Positions 1-5,853 of a stretch of 8,730 bases of DNA are shown piece after piece. The stretch is taken from NCBI GenBank assembly GCA_002495675.1, contig DAGH01000024.1, positions 1-8,730 of the forward strand, given 5' to 3'. The DNA comes from Euryarchaeota archaeon UBA182 (GTDB lineage: Archaea > Thermoplasmatota > Poseidoniia > Poseidoniales > Thalassarchaeaceae). Under the pieces are notes generated by a model. The model was not told where the DNA came from, did not search any database, and was given only the letters and a program-made list of their open reading frames with translations. The position numbers and the translations under genes were made by a program. Numbering within the stretch: the first letter of the stretch is position 1; every line of letters starts with the position of its first letter.

Positions 1-149
1 CCTACGACTCCGTTCAAGAATAGCCTGTGTTCGTCTGGCAGGACCCAATCCACCCCCGGGCCATTTGTTTCCTGTGCGAGAACGTTTGCGGAGGAAATCA
101 GAAGCATCGCGGCCGCAAGGGCAATAATTGCCAAGGGGCTTCTGCTCAT
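1..149 (-). CDS. Secreted protein, N-terminal part only (runs off the left edge)
   Basis: On the minus strand an ATG at 149-147 opens a frame that stays open to base 1, giving 49 residues. The start MSRSPLAIIALAAAMLLISS, followed by ANVLAQ, is a classical signal peptide: one positive residue, a hydrophobic core of about 16 residues and a probable signal peptidase I site after VLA (residues 23-25). The mature part begins Gln-Glu-Thr-Asn-Gly-Pro and is too short to identify. There is no cysteine after the core, so it is exported rather than a lipoprotein. It starts 49 bases after the DUF92 stop on the same strand, so it may be the last visible gene of that unit. No Shine-Dalgarno sequence is obvious. 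The signal peptide is well supported; the function is unknown. Confidence 0.7.
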   Translation of the reverse strand, partial: MSRSPLAIIALAAAMLLISSANVLAQETNGPGVDWVLPDEHRLFLNGVV

Positions 150-198
150 GGTAGTTGGCCGTGGAAGGAGCAGTTGAATTCTTGGTCTGGAGATGTCA

Positions 199-987
199 TC
201 AAATTACGTAAAACGAGGTATATCCCACCAATGCCCCGAATGAGGTGGCCAGAAAATTTACTGAGTGTTTACCGAGGTAGCCTCGGTTCTCCAGAGTCTC
301 GCCCAGAATCGAGTCGACCTGACAGCCGGCCCACCCCGCGACGGATATAATTACGAATGCTCCGAATCCCGGCCAGACGAAATCATCGGCCATCAGGCCC
401 AGGGCTACGATCGCGAGTATGACGGATCCAACGACTGAACTCAGCATCCCAGTCGGGGACATTCCCCCGTTTGCCCCGGTTGGTACAACCCTGAGGGAGA
501 CTATACTTCTAGTGCGGGAATCCATGACCCCGATCTCGGAGGCAAGTGTGTCCGACATTGCCACTGCGACGCTGCATGACAATGCAATGGCCCCCCATCC
601 TGGATCCCCCATTGCATCATGGAGGAGGACCGCAATGGCTGGGGCCCCGCCGTTCGCCACGGCGTTTTTCCATCCTCTTGACCCCTCGTTAGCTTCTGCA
701 AAGCCAAGTCTCTTTTTTTCCTCATATCTCCATCGGGTCGCGATAGATGCAGAGAAAAGGAAAAAGATGAGCAGTGAGAGCCAAGTCCAGTGTCCCAGGA
801 AACCTATGATTGATCCAATGGCAGACGCTGCAAGCAGTCCTGCTCCATCCAAGGCTCTGGAAATTATGCAAACACCTAGGAGTGCTCCTAGCATTACGAG
901 GACAATTGCCTCCTCTGTGAACTCCACGATTGGCCCAGCGCATAAACCATCAAGAATGATTCCATGGTGAGTACAACACACACACAA
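199..987 (-). CDS. DUF92 family integral membrane protein
   Basis: This is a polytopic membrane protein of the DUF92 family (Pfam PF01940). In plants the family includes VTE6, a phytyl-phosphate kinase of tocopherol synthesis; in archaea its reaction is not settled, though an isoprenoid-phosphate substrate would fit. Visible family motifs, numbered from 987, are RGWKNAVANGG (104-114), SDTLASEIG (145-153), PTGANGGMSPTG (169-180), a polar DSILG (225-229) and N244/T248 near the C terminus. Hydrophobic segments lie near 28-45, 50-65, 69-83, 114-124, 131-144, 183-200, 206-222 and 245-261. The start is uncertain. No ATG precedes residue 32; candidates are TTG at 987, GTG at 981 (GAAGG lies 6 bases upstream) and GTG at 927. 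The gene follows the PrsW-like stop by only 3 bases if it starts at 987, so the two are probably co-transcribed and translationally coupled. Confidence 0.85.
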   Translation of the reverse strand: MCVCCTHHGIILDGLCAGPIVEFTEEAIVLVMLGALLGVCIISRALDGAGLLAASAIGSIIGFLGHWTWLSLLIFFLFSASIATRWRYEEKKRLGFAEANEGSRGWKNAVANGGAPAIAVLLHDAMGDPGWGAIALSCSVAVAMSDTLASEIGVMDSRTRSIVSLRVVPTGANGGMSPTGMLSSVVGSVILAIVALGLMADDFVWPGFGAFVIISVAGWAGCQVDSILGETLENRGYLGKHSVNFLATSFGALVGYTSFYVI

Positions 988-990
988 CCT

Positions 991-2445
991 TCAGGAAGAA
1001 AATGAGTGAAACCGGAGTTCCCTGAGTGTCAGTAGTATCACCGTGGCGACCATTCCAACAATCAATGCAAGGGTGATGATCAAGGACGTAGAGCTATTCA
1101 GCCCCATGCTTTGTGCCAACGCTGCAGTTCCGATCGAGAGTCCGTTCCACAGGGAATGGCCAACGACTGCAAGTACAAGTGATAATTGAATGGATCTTTG
1201 GGCAGACGGCTTCAAGGCATTGTCGTGGGAAATCACCGACTTTGACCCCGTGATTATCCAATAACCCTGAGAGTCAAGGTCCTTCAGGAGATTTCTATCT
1301 GGCTTGAATCCCTCCGCCAGACCATCTCCATCGAAATCCAAGCCAACAGATTCGAATTTGTCAATGATTTTTATCTGTGTGGAAGTTAGTTTCTCTTCCG
1401 CCAATTTGTCTAACTTCAATTCGTCAAACATTCCTCCCATTGCTGAGCCTACGAATCCAGTCCAGAGGGCGTGGGCCGGTATCGAGCCCACTCCTCTAAC
1501 CAGAGTTGTTGCAGCTAATTCGGCTGGCCCCCCAAACAAAGCCACTGCGATGTATTGTAGATTTTCTATCAAGGCGAAACCGAGTCCGATGCTAAATCCA
1601 ACGAGGAATCCTGCCCTGTGACCTCTCATGGATGAGAAGAAAGTCAACAATGCAATCGCCTTACAGATCTCCTCAATGATCGGTGCCCCTATGGCTATCG
1701 CGGCAAATGAGGCCTGAATTTCTGACCAATGATTTGGGATCAACTCTGGGACTACAAGTGAATTTAGGATGAATGCAGGGAATGCGGATACCATTCCAGC
1801 GATCAACCAAGCCTCTGCTTCCACACGCCTCACAGAAATTTTCAATCTATTACTTGCAACTGACCACCATGCCAGAACTGGTATTGAGAAGCCCAAAATC
1901 CAGAGGGGTATAGCGAGCAGCCCGAAAGCGATTATCGGAACGAAGGACCCATCTGAGTTAGATATCCACAATGACAGGGCTGTTCCCATGATTACGCAGA
2001 TTGCGAATAGTGCCCATGGCCCTCGTGATGAGGGGAATTCCAAGGGCGTTCCGTCAGTGAGCAGGTGACGTTCCATCCGAGTCGGCACAGGTGTTGTCAA
2101 TGCTGGTATAATGCCCCTATTGTGTAGCGTGTTTCCGTTTTTATCGGGAGTTGCATTCCACAGTTGGATGACTGGGGGCCTCGTGATGCGAAGTGCGAGG
2201 AGTATTGGCGGTATGCTAATCAGACCAGCTGCTATGATTATTGTTGGATTCCAATCTACGAGGCCTATCACGATCAATAGGCATGAATAAAGGAGAAAGA
2301 AGGCCGGAAAGACCGTCATCATCATTCTGGAATAAATCCTCCAAGGCGAGCCTCGGGATGTGATTACGACATTGTTTGTCATTTTCGTTATTTCGGCCGT
2401 CGGAGCGGGGACATGTAGCCTCCCATCTGGCCCCTTCCACTTCAT
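991..2445 (-). CDS. PrsW-like intramembrane metalloprotease with a soluble insert
   Basis: This is a multi-pass membrane protein of the PrsW family (peptidase family M82, related to CAAX/Abi proteases). In Bacillus PrsW cleaves an anti-sigma factor; archaeal substrates are unknown. Numbered from the ATG at 2445, the putative active-site motifs are APIIEEICK (254-262, Glu258-Glu259), GFALIENLQY (289-298), the His of AHALWTG (His325) and GHSLWNG (His430). About ten hydrophobic segments are visible. Between the two His motifs, residues 338-418 form a hydrophilic insert containing DFDGDG (370-375), which resembles a calcium-binding EF-hand or dockerin loop. The frame is open upstream to an ATG at 2586, but a near-perfect Shine-Dalgarno sequence before 2445 and the basic, unstructured look of the extra 47 residues favour the internal start. 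It lies between the zinc-ribbon and DUF92 genes on the same strand. Confidence 0.85.
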   Translation of the reverse strand: MKWKGPDGRLHVPAPTAEITKMTNNVVITSRGSPWRIYSRMMMTVFPAFFLLYSCLLIVIGLVDWNPTIIIAAGLISIPPILLALRITRPPVIQLWNATPDKNGNTLHNRGIIPALTTPVPTRMERHLLTDGTPLEFPSSRGPWALFAICVIMGTALSLWISNSDGSFVPIIAFGLLAIPLWILGFSIPVLAWWSVASNRLKISVRRVEAEAWLIAGMVSAFPAFILNSLVVPELIPNHWSEIQASFAAIAIGAPIIEEICKAIALLTFFSSMRGHRAGFLVGFSIGLGFALIENLQYIAVALFGGPAELAATTLVRGVGSIPAHALWTGFVGSAMGGMFDELKLDKLAEEKLTSTQIKIIDKFESVGLDFDGDGLAEGFKPDRNLLKDLDSQGYWIITGSKSVISHDNALKPSAQRSIQLSLVLAVVGHSLWNGLSIGTAALAQSMGLNSSTSLIITLALIVGMVATVILLTLRELRFHSFSS

Positions 2446-2558
2446 TTCATCACCTCGTCGCTCAGAGCGCCCATCACTCAGGGCCCAAACGGCCTGGCTG
2501 GTATCCTCATCACTGCGACGATTGCTTGGAAGAGGCCATCTATATTGGAATTGCCGGG
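2446..2558 (-). other. 113-bp spacer between the zinc-ribbon and PrsW-like genes
   Basis: With the protease starting at 2445, this stretch is non-coding leader. It is not AT-rich and I see no clear TATA box, poly-T run or strong hairpin in it, so read-through from the zinc-ribbon gene is the simplest view. If the longer protease form is real, this stretch encodes its Arg- and Ser-rich N terminus. Confidence 0.4.
2451..2456 (-). promoter_or_regulatory. Shine-Dalgarno sequence that fixes the PrsW-like start
   Basis: Read on the minus strand, GAGGTG (continuing AT) lies 5 bases before the ATG at 2445-2443. It is the strongest ribosome-binding site seen in this window. It is the reason for choosing the 484-residue form of the protease over the 531-residue form, which would start at 2586 and overlap the end of the zinc-ribbon gene. 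Confidence 0.7.
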
Positions 2559-2744
2559 TTAGGATATCGTACCGCATGCGCCGCAAAAAATTTCATTCCT
2601 GATTGTGTCTTTCTGCATTGACCACTGCCCGCAGGACGGGCATGGAGGTAATCCCTTTTCTGAGGGCTTGATCTTCGGGCCCCTCCTGATTTTCTTTTTT
2701 TTGGGAATAAACCATCCGCCCTTGGGTTTCTTCACCTTCGGCAT
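2559..2744 (-). CDS. Small Lys-rich zinc-ribbon protein
   Basis: This 61-residue protein has a very basic N-terminal half (11 Lys and 2 Arg in the first 30 residues, including KKKKIRR at 15-21). Its C-terminal half holds two cysteine pairs, CPSC (35-38) and CGAC (54-57), spaced as in a zinc ribbon. The family is not recognised. The basic tail plus a single zinc ribbon suggests nucleic-acid or ribosome binding, by analogy only. It opens the minus-strand unit and faces the oxidase gene across a 69-bp gap. A run of seven A on the coding strand (plus-strand T at 2696-2702) encodes part of the Lys stretch and is a likely place for sequencing or slippage errors. The start is the ATG at 2744. The intact cysteine pattern supports a real gene. 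Confidence 0.75.
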   Translation of the reverse strand: MPKVKKPKGGWFIPKKKKIRRGPKIKPSEKGLPPCPSCGQWSMQKDTIRNEIFCGACGTIS

Positions 2745-2813
2745 ACTACGTTCATAACCTTGGAGCGGTGGCTAATAGAAAGAATCTTGCCTGAATACCA
2801 GTTACCCTAGAAG
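2745..2813. promoter_or_regulatory. Divergent promoter region (zinc-ribbon gene / oxidase gene)
   Basis: This is the 69-bp gap between divergent starts. CTAATAGAAA at 2772-2781 is TATA-like on the plus strand; its complement TTTCTATTAG is similarly placed for the minus-strand gene, about 30 bases from the ATG at 2744 and about 38 bases from the GTG at 2814. That spacing would give very short leaders in both directions, as is common in archaea. The match to an archaeal TATA box is weak and rests on eye inspection only. Confidence 0.3.
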
Positions 2814-3764
2814 GTGGGTTTTCGGAAGTGTACAGTGATCGGGGCCGGAGTCGTAGGGCTAAGCTGTGGAATTAGGTTGCTCGAGTCAGGGTATGTCACA
2901 CGAATTGTATCTAGGGATGTCAGTCCTGACACCGTCTCGGATATCGCTGCGGCTTGGTGGTACCCTTTCTTAGCGGAGCCGGTCGAGAAAACAACAAGAT
3001 GGTCAATTGAAACGTACCAAGAGTTGTTGAGACTAAAGCACGAGTTTCAACTGGGGTTCATCACCATGAGGAAGGGGGTTGAATACCTTGTTGAGCCAAG
3101 TCCCCCACCAAAATGGAGTGATGGCATATCACACTTTAGAATCCTCAACATCGATGAGGTTGTTGAAGGCTACAAATCTGGTTGGGAGATAGAAGCACCG
3201 GTGATAGAAATGGCACACTATCTTCCTTGGCTGATGGAGAGGTTTCTCATGCTTGGTGGCGATGTTCAAGAGGGGTTCATCTCGAGCCTGTCAGAAGTTG
3301 AGGGCGAATTGGTCGTCAATTGTACGGGCTTAGGAGCCAGAGAACTTTGCGATGATGAGGAAGTTGTCCCAGTCAGGGGACAGATAATTTACATCGAACA
3401 GGACCCGGGCTTCGGAAGGTTTGACCAGCGGCCAGAGAACCTGATTTACACCATACCGAGAAGAGACGTCACCGTTCTTGGAGGTACTGCACAGAGAGGC
3501 GACTGGCATGGCGGAGTTAGGGAAAGCGACACCGTAGAGATACTCAAGAAGTGCTCGGTGCTTTGGCCCGAACTCGATAGGAGCAAGATAGTTGGCAAAG
3601 CAGTAGGATTGAGGCCTTCTCGAAGTGAGGTTCGACTTGAGGTCGATAGGTCCAGTGGCAAGACGGTGATACATAACTATGGGCACGGAGGGGCAGGCGT
3701 CACCTTATCATGGGGATGCGCCGATGAGGTCGTAGCTCTTGTTTCGAGGATGAACCAGCAATGA
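2814..3764 (+). CDS. D-amino-acid oxidase family FAD enzyme
   Basis: This 316-residue flavoprotein resembles eukaryotic D-amino-acid and D-aspartate oxidases. Those enzymes oxidatively deaminate D-amino acids to 2-oxo acids, releasing ammonia and hydrogen peroxide. Motifs: dinucleotide-binding GAGVVG (10-15); AAWWYPFLAEP (46-56), matching the DAO flavin loop; VNCTG (168-172); PVRGQII (186-192); LIYTIPRRDVTVLGG (210-224), where Tyr212 is a candidate for the DAO active-site Tyr; GLRPSR (265-270), with the arginine expected to bind the substrate carboxylate; and the C-terminal VIHNYGHGGAGVTLSWGCA (285-303), nearly the DAO signature. The start is a GTG, because a stop (2808-2810) lies just upstream and the next GTG (2835) would remove the first beta strand. 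The gene overlaps the Nudix gene by ATGA. Whether neutral or acidic D-amino acids, or another secondary amine such as glycine, is the substrate cannot be read from sequence. Confidence 0.88.
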   Translation: MGFRKCTVIGAGVVGLSCGIRLLESGYVTRIVSRDVSPDTVSDIAAAWWYPFLAEPVEKTTRWSIETYQELLRLKHEFQLGFITMRKGVEYLVEPSPPPKWSDGISHFRILNIDEVVEGYKSGWEIEAPVIEMAHYLPWLMERFLMLGGDVQEGFISSLSEVEGELVVNCTGLGARELCDDEEVVPVRGQIIYIEQDPGFGRFDQRPENLIYTIPRRDVTVLGGTAQRGDWHGGVRESDTVEILKKCSVLWPELDRSKIVGKAVGLRPSRSEVRLEVDRSSGKTVIHNYGHGGAGVTLSWGCADEVVALVSRMNQQ

Positions 3765-4261
3765 TCGTAGATGAATTTCTAGATATTGTGGACGAAACCG
3801 ACAATGTGATTGGCCAATCAAGAAGGTCCGATGTTCATCAAAGGGGGCTTCTGCACAGGTCCATCCATCTATTGGTGTTCAATGATTCGGGAGAATTGTT
3901 GATGCAGAAAAGGTCAATGAAAAAGGATGAGTCTCCAGGGAAATGGTGCTCTTCTGTTGCAGGACACCTTGACTCGGGAGAGGCGTATGATGATTGTGTG
4001 GTCCGAGAGGCCAAGGAGGAGATAGGCCTGAGGCTAAATTCTGTTCCTAGTAAACTCTTCAAGATCGAAGCCCATGAGGAAACCGGTAATGAGTTCACTT
4101 GGATATATCAGGTGACCGCAAGTGGCCCATTTGTGTTCGACCCCTGTGAAGTGACAGACTTACGATGGTTCAAACTCAAGGAGGTCGATCGTCTCATCCA
4201 AGAACAAGAAGACATCTTTTCTTCCTCTTTCCTGGAGGTTTTCAGACGACTATCACGATGA
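3761..4261 (+). CDS. Nudix hydrolase (IPP-isomerase-like / YfcD-like subgroup)
   Basis: This 166-residue protein has a perfect Nudix box (G-x5-E-x7-RE-x2-EE-x-G-L) at residues 68-90, with metal-binding Glu83, Glu86 and Glu87. The opening FLDIVDETDNVIGQSRRSDVH (residues 6-26) and the LHRSIHLLVFND strand are typical of the subgroup that includes isopentenyl-diphosphate isomerase type 1 and E. coli YfcD. The segment before the box is KWCSSVAGHL, not the CCSHP motif of true IPP isomerase, so a diphosphate hydrolase acting on an unknown nucleoside- or other diphosphate is more likely. The ATG at 3761 lies inside the stop of the oxidase gene (ATGA overlap), which implies translational coupling. It ends 15 bases before the convergent glutamine synthetase gene. 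Family assignment is firm; the substrate is unknown. Confidence 0.9.
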   Translation: MIVDEFLDIVDETDNVIGQSRRSDVHQRGLLHRSIHLLVFNDSGELLMQKRSMKKDESPGKWCSSVAGHLDSGEAYDDCVVREAKEEIGLRLNSVPSKLFKIEAHEETGNEFTWIYQVTASGPFVFDPCEVTDLRWFKLKEVDRLIQEQEDIFSSSFLEVFRRLSR

Positions 4262-4276
4262 GATGAGCTCTTTGCA

Positions 4277-5287
4277 TTAGGCGTACGAAGACTTGGTTGT
4301 TTTGATGACTGCAGCCCCAATCTTGTATGGGTCACCGTTGGATGCCGGCCTTCTATCCTCAAGGCGACCCTTCCACCCATCCTCGATAGTCCCTATTGGG
4401 ATCCTTATCGATGCACCACGGTCAGACACCCCATATGAGAACTCATGGATTGACTGGGTCTCATGTAAGCCTGTTAGTCTCTGTTCGTTATGGGCCCCAT
4501 AGACGTCTATGTGGGCTTTGATGTTCTTCCCGAAAGCTTCGCAAATCTGACTCATCAATTGCTCGCCTCCCTCGTCTCGCATCTTTCCATCACTGAAATT
4601 GACGTGCATTCCGGACCCGTTCCAGTCAGTAGCACCGAGTGGCTTTGGGTGCCACTCAATGGAGAGCCCGTACTTCTCGGCGTTTCTCTCTGCCAGGTAC
4701 CTCGAGACCCATATCTGATCGCCGGCCTCCTTAGCCCCCTTGGCAAATATCTGGTACTCCCATTGGCCCACGGCTACCTCGGCGTTGATCCCCTCTACGT
4801 TCAACCCCGCATCCAAGCACATGTCCAAGTGTGCCTCGATTATGTCTCTCCCAAAGGCATTCTTGCCTCCAACAGAGCAGTAGAACTGACCCTGGGGGGT
4901 TTGGTCACGCGGGAACCCGAGTGGGAGGTTCGTCTCTGGGTCCCATAGGAAGTACTCCTGCTCGTATCCAAACCAAAAGTCGTCGTCGTCTTCGTCAATA
5001 GTAGCCCTGCCATTGGTCTCATGTGGGGAGCCATCTGCGTTGAGCACCTCGCACATCACAAGGTAGCCATTGTGTCTGTCTGGATCTGGGCATATGAAAA
5101 CCGGCTTGAGCAGGCAATCAGAGTCTCCGCCCTCAGCCTGAAGTGTGGATGAGCCGTCGAACGACCACATTGGACACTCATCAACGGTCCCCCCGAAATT
5201 ACTTCTGATCATTGTCTTGCTTCTCAGGCTCTGGGTAGGTTCGAAACCATCCAGCCAAATGTATTCCAGTTTTGACTTGGTTGTCAT
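4277..5287 (-). CDS. Glutamine synthetase, type II (eukaryote-like GSII)
   Basis: This enzyme forms glutamine from glutamate, ammonia and ATP in the cytoplasm. At 336 residues it has the short length of GSII (typically about 340-370), not the roughly 450 of the GSI usual in archaea. GSII motifs: EYIWLDG (8-14), MWSFDGSST (40-48), MCEVLNADG (78-86), FGYEQEYFLWD (106-116) with metal-ligand glutamates, PQGQFYCSVGG (131-141), GINAEVAVGQWEYQI (166-180), DWNGSGMHVNF (221-231), ETQSIHEFSYGVSDRGASIRI (276-296) and LEDRRPASNGDPY (309-321). No internal break is seen and the ATG at 5287 begins directly before the family domain. It is divergent from the SMR gene and convergent with the Nudix gene, so probably monocistronic from a promoter in 5288-5340. 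GSII is best known from eukaryotes and some bacteria, so its presence here suggests old lateral transfer (inference). Confidence 0.95.
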   Translation of the reverse strand: MTTKSKLEYIWLDGFEPTQSLRSKTMIRSNFGGTVDECPMWSFDGSSTLQAEGGDSDCLLKPVFICPDPDRHNGYLVMCEVLNADGSPHETNGRATIDEDDDDFWFGYEQEYFLWDPETNLPLGFPRDQTPQGQFYCSVGGKNAFGRDIIEAHLDMCLDAGLNVEGINAEVAVGQWEYQIFAKGAKEAGDQIWVSRYLAERNAEKYGLSIEWHPKPLGATDWNGSGMHVNFSDGKMRDEGGEQLMSQICEAFGKNIKAHIDVYGAHNEQRLTGLHETQSIHEFSYGVSDRGASIRIPIGTIEDGWKGRLEDRRPASNGDPYKIGAAVIKTTKSSYA

Positions 5288-5309
5288 GTTCTCATCAAGG
5301 ATAAGTTCG

Positions 5310-5337
5310 GCTTATTATGTTTATTTTAACAAATAAA
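5310..5337 (-). promoter_or_regulatory. Probable glutamine synthetase promoter with overlapping palindrome
   Basis: Read on the minus strand, AAATAAACATAATAAG (about 5326-5311) is a TATA-like element whose centre is roughly 30 bases upstream of the ATG at 5287, so the transcript would be leaderless or nearly so. Overlapping it is a perfect inverted repeat, TTTATTT-TAAC-AAATAAA (5320-5337, 7-bp arms, 4-bp spacer). It could be an operator for a nitrogen regulator, but the surrounding sequence is so AT-rich that chance is possible. Confidence 0.4.
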
Positions 5338-5392
5338 AAAATTTTCTTTACTCAATTGAACATTTTTTATCGTAAATGATAATATTTTGAAT

Positions 5393-5400
5393 ACTTATAT
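5393..5400 (+). promoter_or_regulatory. TATA-like box for the SMR transporter gene
   Basis: ACTTATAT is the best plus-strand TATA-like sequence before the SMR gene. A start site about 25 bases downstream would be near 5423, giving a leader of about 80 bases that contains the hairpin at 5454-5468. The assignment rests on position and composition only. Confidence 0.4.
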
Positions 5401-5453
5401 TGGGTAAATAATCAATGGCCACCCAAGGACAGAAATCCAGAACACTGACTCTC

Positions 5454-5468
5454 TGGCGACTATCGCCA
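5454..5468 (+). repeat. Perfect short hairpin in the SMR leader
   Basis: TGGCGA-CTA-TCGCCA is a perfect inverted repeat with 6-bp arms and a 3-base loop, 38 bases before the SMR start codon. It could be an RNA hairpin in the leader or a palindromic operator for a repressor. It is not followed by a T-run, so it is not a typical terminator, and its loop lacks the ACGR sequence of guanidine-II riboswitch hairpins. Confidence 0.5.
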
Positions 5469-5506
5469 CACACTTCAACTAAATGTGATGCAAAGGTTGG
5501 ACTTCC

Positions 5507-5839
5507 ATGGGCGCCTGGAATTACCTCATGGCAGCAATCGTCTGTGAAGTAATCGCCACGGCCTCGCTGAAACCTGCTGAAGGGTTCAGCAAGCCCCTGC
5601 CATCAGCAATAGTTATGATTGGTTATCTGTTCGCTTTTTATTTCCTTTCGCTTTGCCTCGAAGAGATTCCAATTGGTATCGCGTACGCTGTTTGGTCGGG
5701 TGTCGGCATCGTCTCAATCGCAGTTTTGTCATACTTGATCTACAACCAACGCCCTGATCTGGGTGCAATTATTGGAATGACATTCGTCATTGTTGGGATA
5801 GTTATACTGCGACTCTTCAGCGAAGTTCCAGTTGACTAG
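5507..5839 (+). CDS. Small multidrug resistance (SMR) transporter, EmrE-like
   Basis: This four-helix membrane protein of 110 residues is the same length as E. coli EmrE. SMR proteins work as antiparallel dimers that exchange protons for lipophilic cations. The essential Glu14 in helix 1 (VCEVIATASLK, 12-22) is present, as are the helix-3 residues Tyr60, Trp63, Gly65 and Gly67 (GIAYAVWSGVGIVSI, 57-71), all at EmrE numbering. The GIAYAVWSGVG pattern places it with drug-exporting EmrE/Qac members rather than with guanidinium exporters. Helices are near 3-21, 33-51, 57-77 and 86-104. The ATG at 5507 has only a weak upstream AAGG. It appears monocistronic and converges with the 75-residue gene 14 bases downstream. 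Natural substrates (a toxic cation or a polyamine-like osmolyte) are unknown. Confidence 0.93.
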   Translation: MGAWNYLMAAIVCEVIATASLKPAEGFSKPLPSAIVMIGYLFAFYFLSLCLEEIPIGIAYAVWSGVGIVSIAVLSYLIYNQRPDLGAIIGMTFVIVGIVILRLFSEVPVD

Positions 5840-5853
5840 GCGAGAATACGCAA

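Larger units (their letters stand above)
5288..5506. other. AT-rich divergent intergenic region
   Basis: This 219-bp gap separates the divergent glutamine synthetase and SMR genes. The left 110 bases are strongly AT-rich and hold promoter-like elements for both directions; the right part is of ordinary composition and holds a short hairpin in the SMR leader. A 45-codon frame (5415-5552) starts here and overlaps the SMR gene, but nothing suggests that it is translated. No tRNA or other RNA gene is recognised. Confidence 0.6.

Noticed and set aside
27..350. Open plus-strand frame of 107 codons
   Set aside because: It lies antisense to the secreted-protein start and the DUF92 C terminus, uses a non-ATG start, and its translation is low in hydrophobic order and rich in Arg, Pro and Ser, as expected of a shadow frame.
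419..970. Plus-strand frame of 183 codons
   Set aside because: It is antisense to the well-supported DUF92 gene, and its Ser/Pro/Ala-rich product matches no family.
2446..2586. 47-residue N-terminal extension of the PrsW-like protein
   Set aside because: A strong Shine-Dalgarno sequence stands directly before the internal ATG at 2445, and the extension would overlap the zinc-ribbon gene by 28 bases and adds only low-complexity basic sequence.
2801..2812. GTTACCCTAGAA before the oxidase gene, similar to half of the iron-repressor-like motif
   Set aside because: There is no opposing TTTAGG arm, so no palindrome; the resemblance is limited to one half-site.
4490..4948. 152-codon plus-strand frame opposite the glutamine synthetase gene
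   Set aside because: It is antisense to a highly conserved enzyme whose own frame explains the sequence.
5371..5385. Fur-box-like ATCGTAAATGATAAT stretch
   Set aside because: It shares only one or two loose GATAAT-like hexamers in very AT-rich DNA and lacks the inverted symmetry of a Fur box.
5454..5500. Guanidine riboswitch upstream of an SMR gene
   Set aside because: Only one hairpin is present and its loop is CTA, not ACGR. The transporter has the EmrE/Qac-type GIAYAVWSGVG motif rather than that of guanidinium exporters.
5415..5552. 45-codon frame in the SMR leader overlapping the SMR start
   Set aside because: There is no ribosome-binding site or recognisable peptide features, and it runs into the transporter gene in another frame. 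A leader peptide cannot be excluded but is not supported.
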